Assembly: GCA_936936565.1 (NCBI GenBank)
Contig: CAKZIX010000053.1
Span: forward strand, 1-7,663
Direction: 5' to 3'
Length of the DNA: 7,663 bases
From: an uncultured Nocardiaceae bacterium
GTDB taxonomy: Bacteria > Actinomycetota > Actinomycetes > Mycobacteriales > Mycobacteriaceae
A program made the position numbers and the translations under genes. Of this stretch, positions 6,228 to 7,663 are shown in pieces (the first letter of the stretch is position 1; each line of letters opens with the position of its first letter). Under the pieces are notes generated by a model. It was not told the DNA's origin, made no database searches, and saw nothing but the letters and a program-made list of their open reading frames with translations.

Positions 6228-6232
6228 CCTCC
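6228..6232 (-). promoter_or_regulatory. ribosome binding site fixing the acnR start
   Basis: Read on the minus strand this is GGAGG within GGGAGGA (6233-6227), 7 nt before GTG at 6220. It decides between this start and the longer upstream reading frame. Confidence 0.8.
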
Positions 6233-6268
6233 CAGCGAGATACGAATGTCCGGCACTCGTTCGCGGCC

Positions 6269-6334
6269 GTCGTGCCCGGCGGCTCCCGAAACGCGGCGCC
6301 GAAGGCGCGAGTCTCGGGAGCCGACGAGCACGAC
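6269..6334 (-). repeat. 66-nt nested inverted repeat (long hairpin) between acn and acnR
   Basis: Three pairs of arms share nearly the same centre. The outer arms are GTCGTGC (6269-6275) and GCACGAC (6328-6334). The middle arms are GGCTCCCGA (6281-6289) and TCGGGAGCC (6314-6322). The inner arms are GCGCC (6296-6300) and GGCGC (6304-6308), around a 3-nt loop. Together 21 of the pairs are perfect, and the 5-nt joints between outer and middle arms pair partly. In the transcript running from acn to acnR this would fold into one long GC-rich stem. No T run follows it, so a classical terminator is not supported. It may slow polymerase, protect the acn message or block ribosomes before acnR. Confidence 0.7.
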
Positions 6335-6352
6335 TCAAAGGGCCACGAACAC

Positions 6353-6371
6353 GCAGCGCCGCAGGCGCTGC
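6353..6371 (-). terminator. hairpin just after acn, terminator-like but without a T run
   Basis: GCAGCGCC (6353-6360) and GGCGCTGC (6364-6371) form a perfect 8-bp stem with a 3-nt loop, starting 3 nt after the acn stop. On the minus strand it is followed by GTGTTCGTGG, so there is no U tract. Actinobacterial genes often end with such hairpins, but this may only lower read-through into acnR or stabilise the 3' end. Its core differs by one base from the core of the larger hairpin at 6296-6308, 60 nt away. Confidence 0.45.
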
Positions 6372-6374
6372 AAA

Positions 6375-7663
<1,289 letters not shown>

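Noticed and set aside
6221..6331. An N-terminal extension of 37 residues on AcnR
   Set aside because: It would be encoded by the hairpin region, is Arg-rich without family similarity, and a strong GGAGG precedes the GTG at 6220, which gives the usual AcnR length.

Overview
The window comes from a high-GC actinobacterium, most likely of the mycolic-acid group (Mycobacteriales: Nocardia, Rhodococcus, Gordonia or Mycobacterium relatives). The evidence is a very GC-rich third codon position throughout, GTG starts, and an aconitase gene followed by an AcnR-type TetR regulator. A small helix-turn-helix gene and an ABC-F ATPase lie nearby. From memory, the same neighbours occur in M. tuberculosis as Rv1473 (ABC-F), Rv1473A (small HTH), Rv1474c (TetR) and Rv1475c (acn). 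I cannot fix the genus from the sequence alone.

Layout, left to right. Positions 2-250 (+) are the 3' end of an ABC-F ATPase gene. Positions 247-4725 (-) look like one five-gene transcription unit, read metQ -> metN -> metI -> SAM-dependent methyltransferase -> esterase. metQ/metN and metN/metI overlap by 4 nt, the methyltransferase follows after 10 nt, and the esterase follows after 103 nt. A short divergent intergenic region (4726-4881) separates metQ from a small HTH gene (4882-5097, +) that has a good promoter and ribosome binding site. A secreted small protein of unknown function (5099-5506, -) converges on the HTH gene with a 1-nt gap. Then come acnR (5651-6220, -), a 154-nt spacer with two hairpins, and the 3' part of acn (6375 to the window edge, -).

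How the genes relate. MetQ, MetN and MetI form a complete methionine-type ABC importer: lipoprotein, ATPase with a C-terminal NIL domain, and permease. The linked methyltransferase would use S-adenosylmethionine, which is made from methionine, but its substrate is unknown. The esterase carries an extra C-terminal domain of about 85 residues. acn and acnR lie in the order known from Corynebacterium glutamicum, where AcnR represses aconitase. Compared with the M. tuberculosis order, the five-gene met block sits between the ABC-F and HTH genes, and the secreted-protein gene sits between HTH and acnR.

I see no CRISPR array, RNA gene, insertion sequence or phage gene. The last 8 bases (7656-7663) equal the start of the common Illumina adapter, and the aconitase reading departs from the family motif exactly there, so the window edge is probably a contig end with adapter residue. 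The genes are mostly ordinary. The less ordinary items are the esterase fusion, the met/methyltransferase/esterase block, and the long hairpin between acn and acnR.
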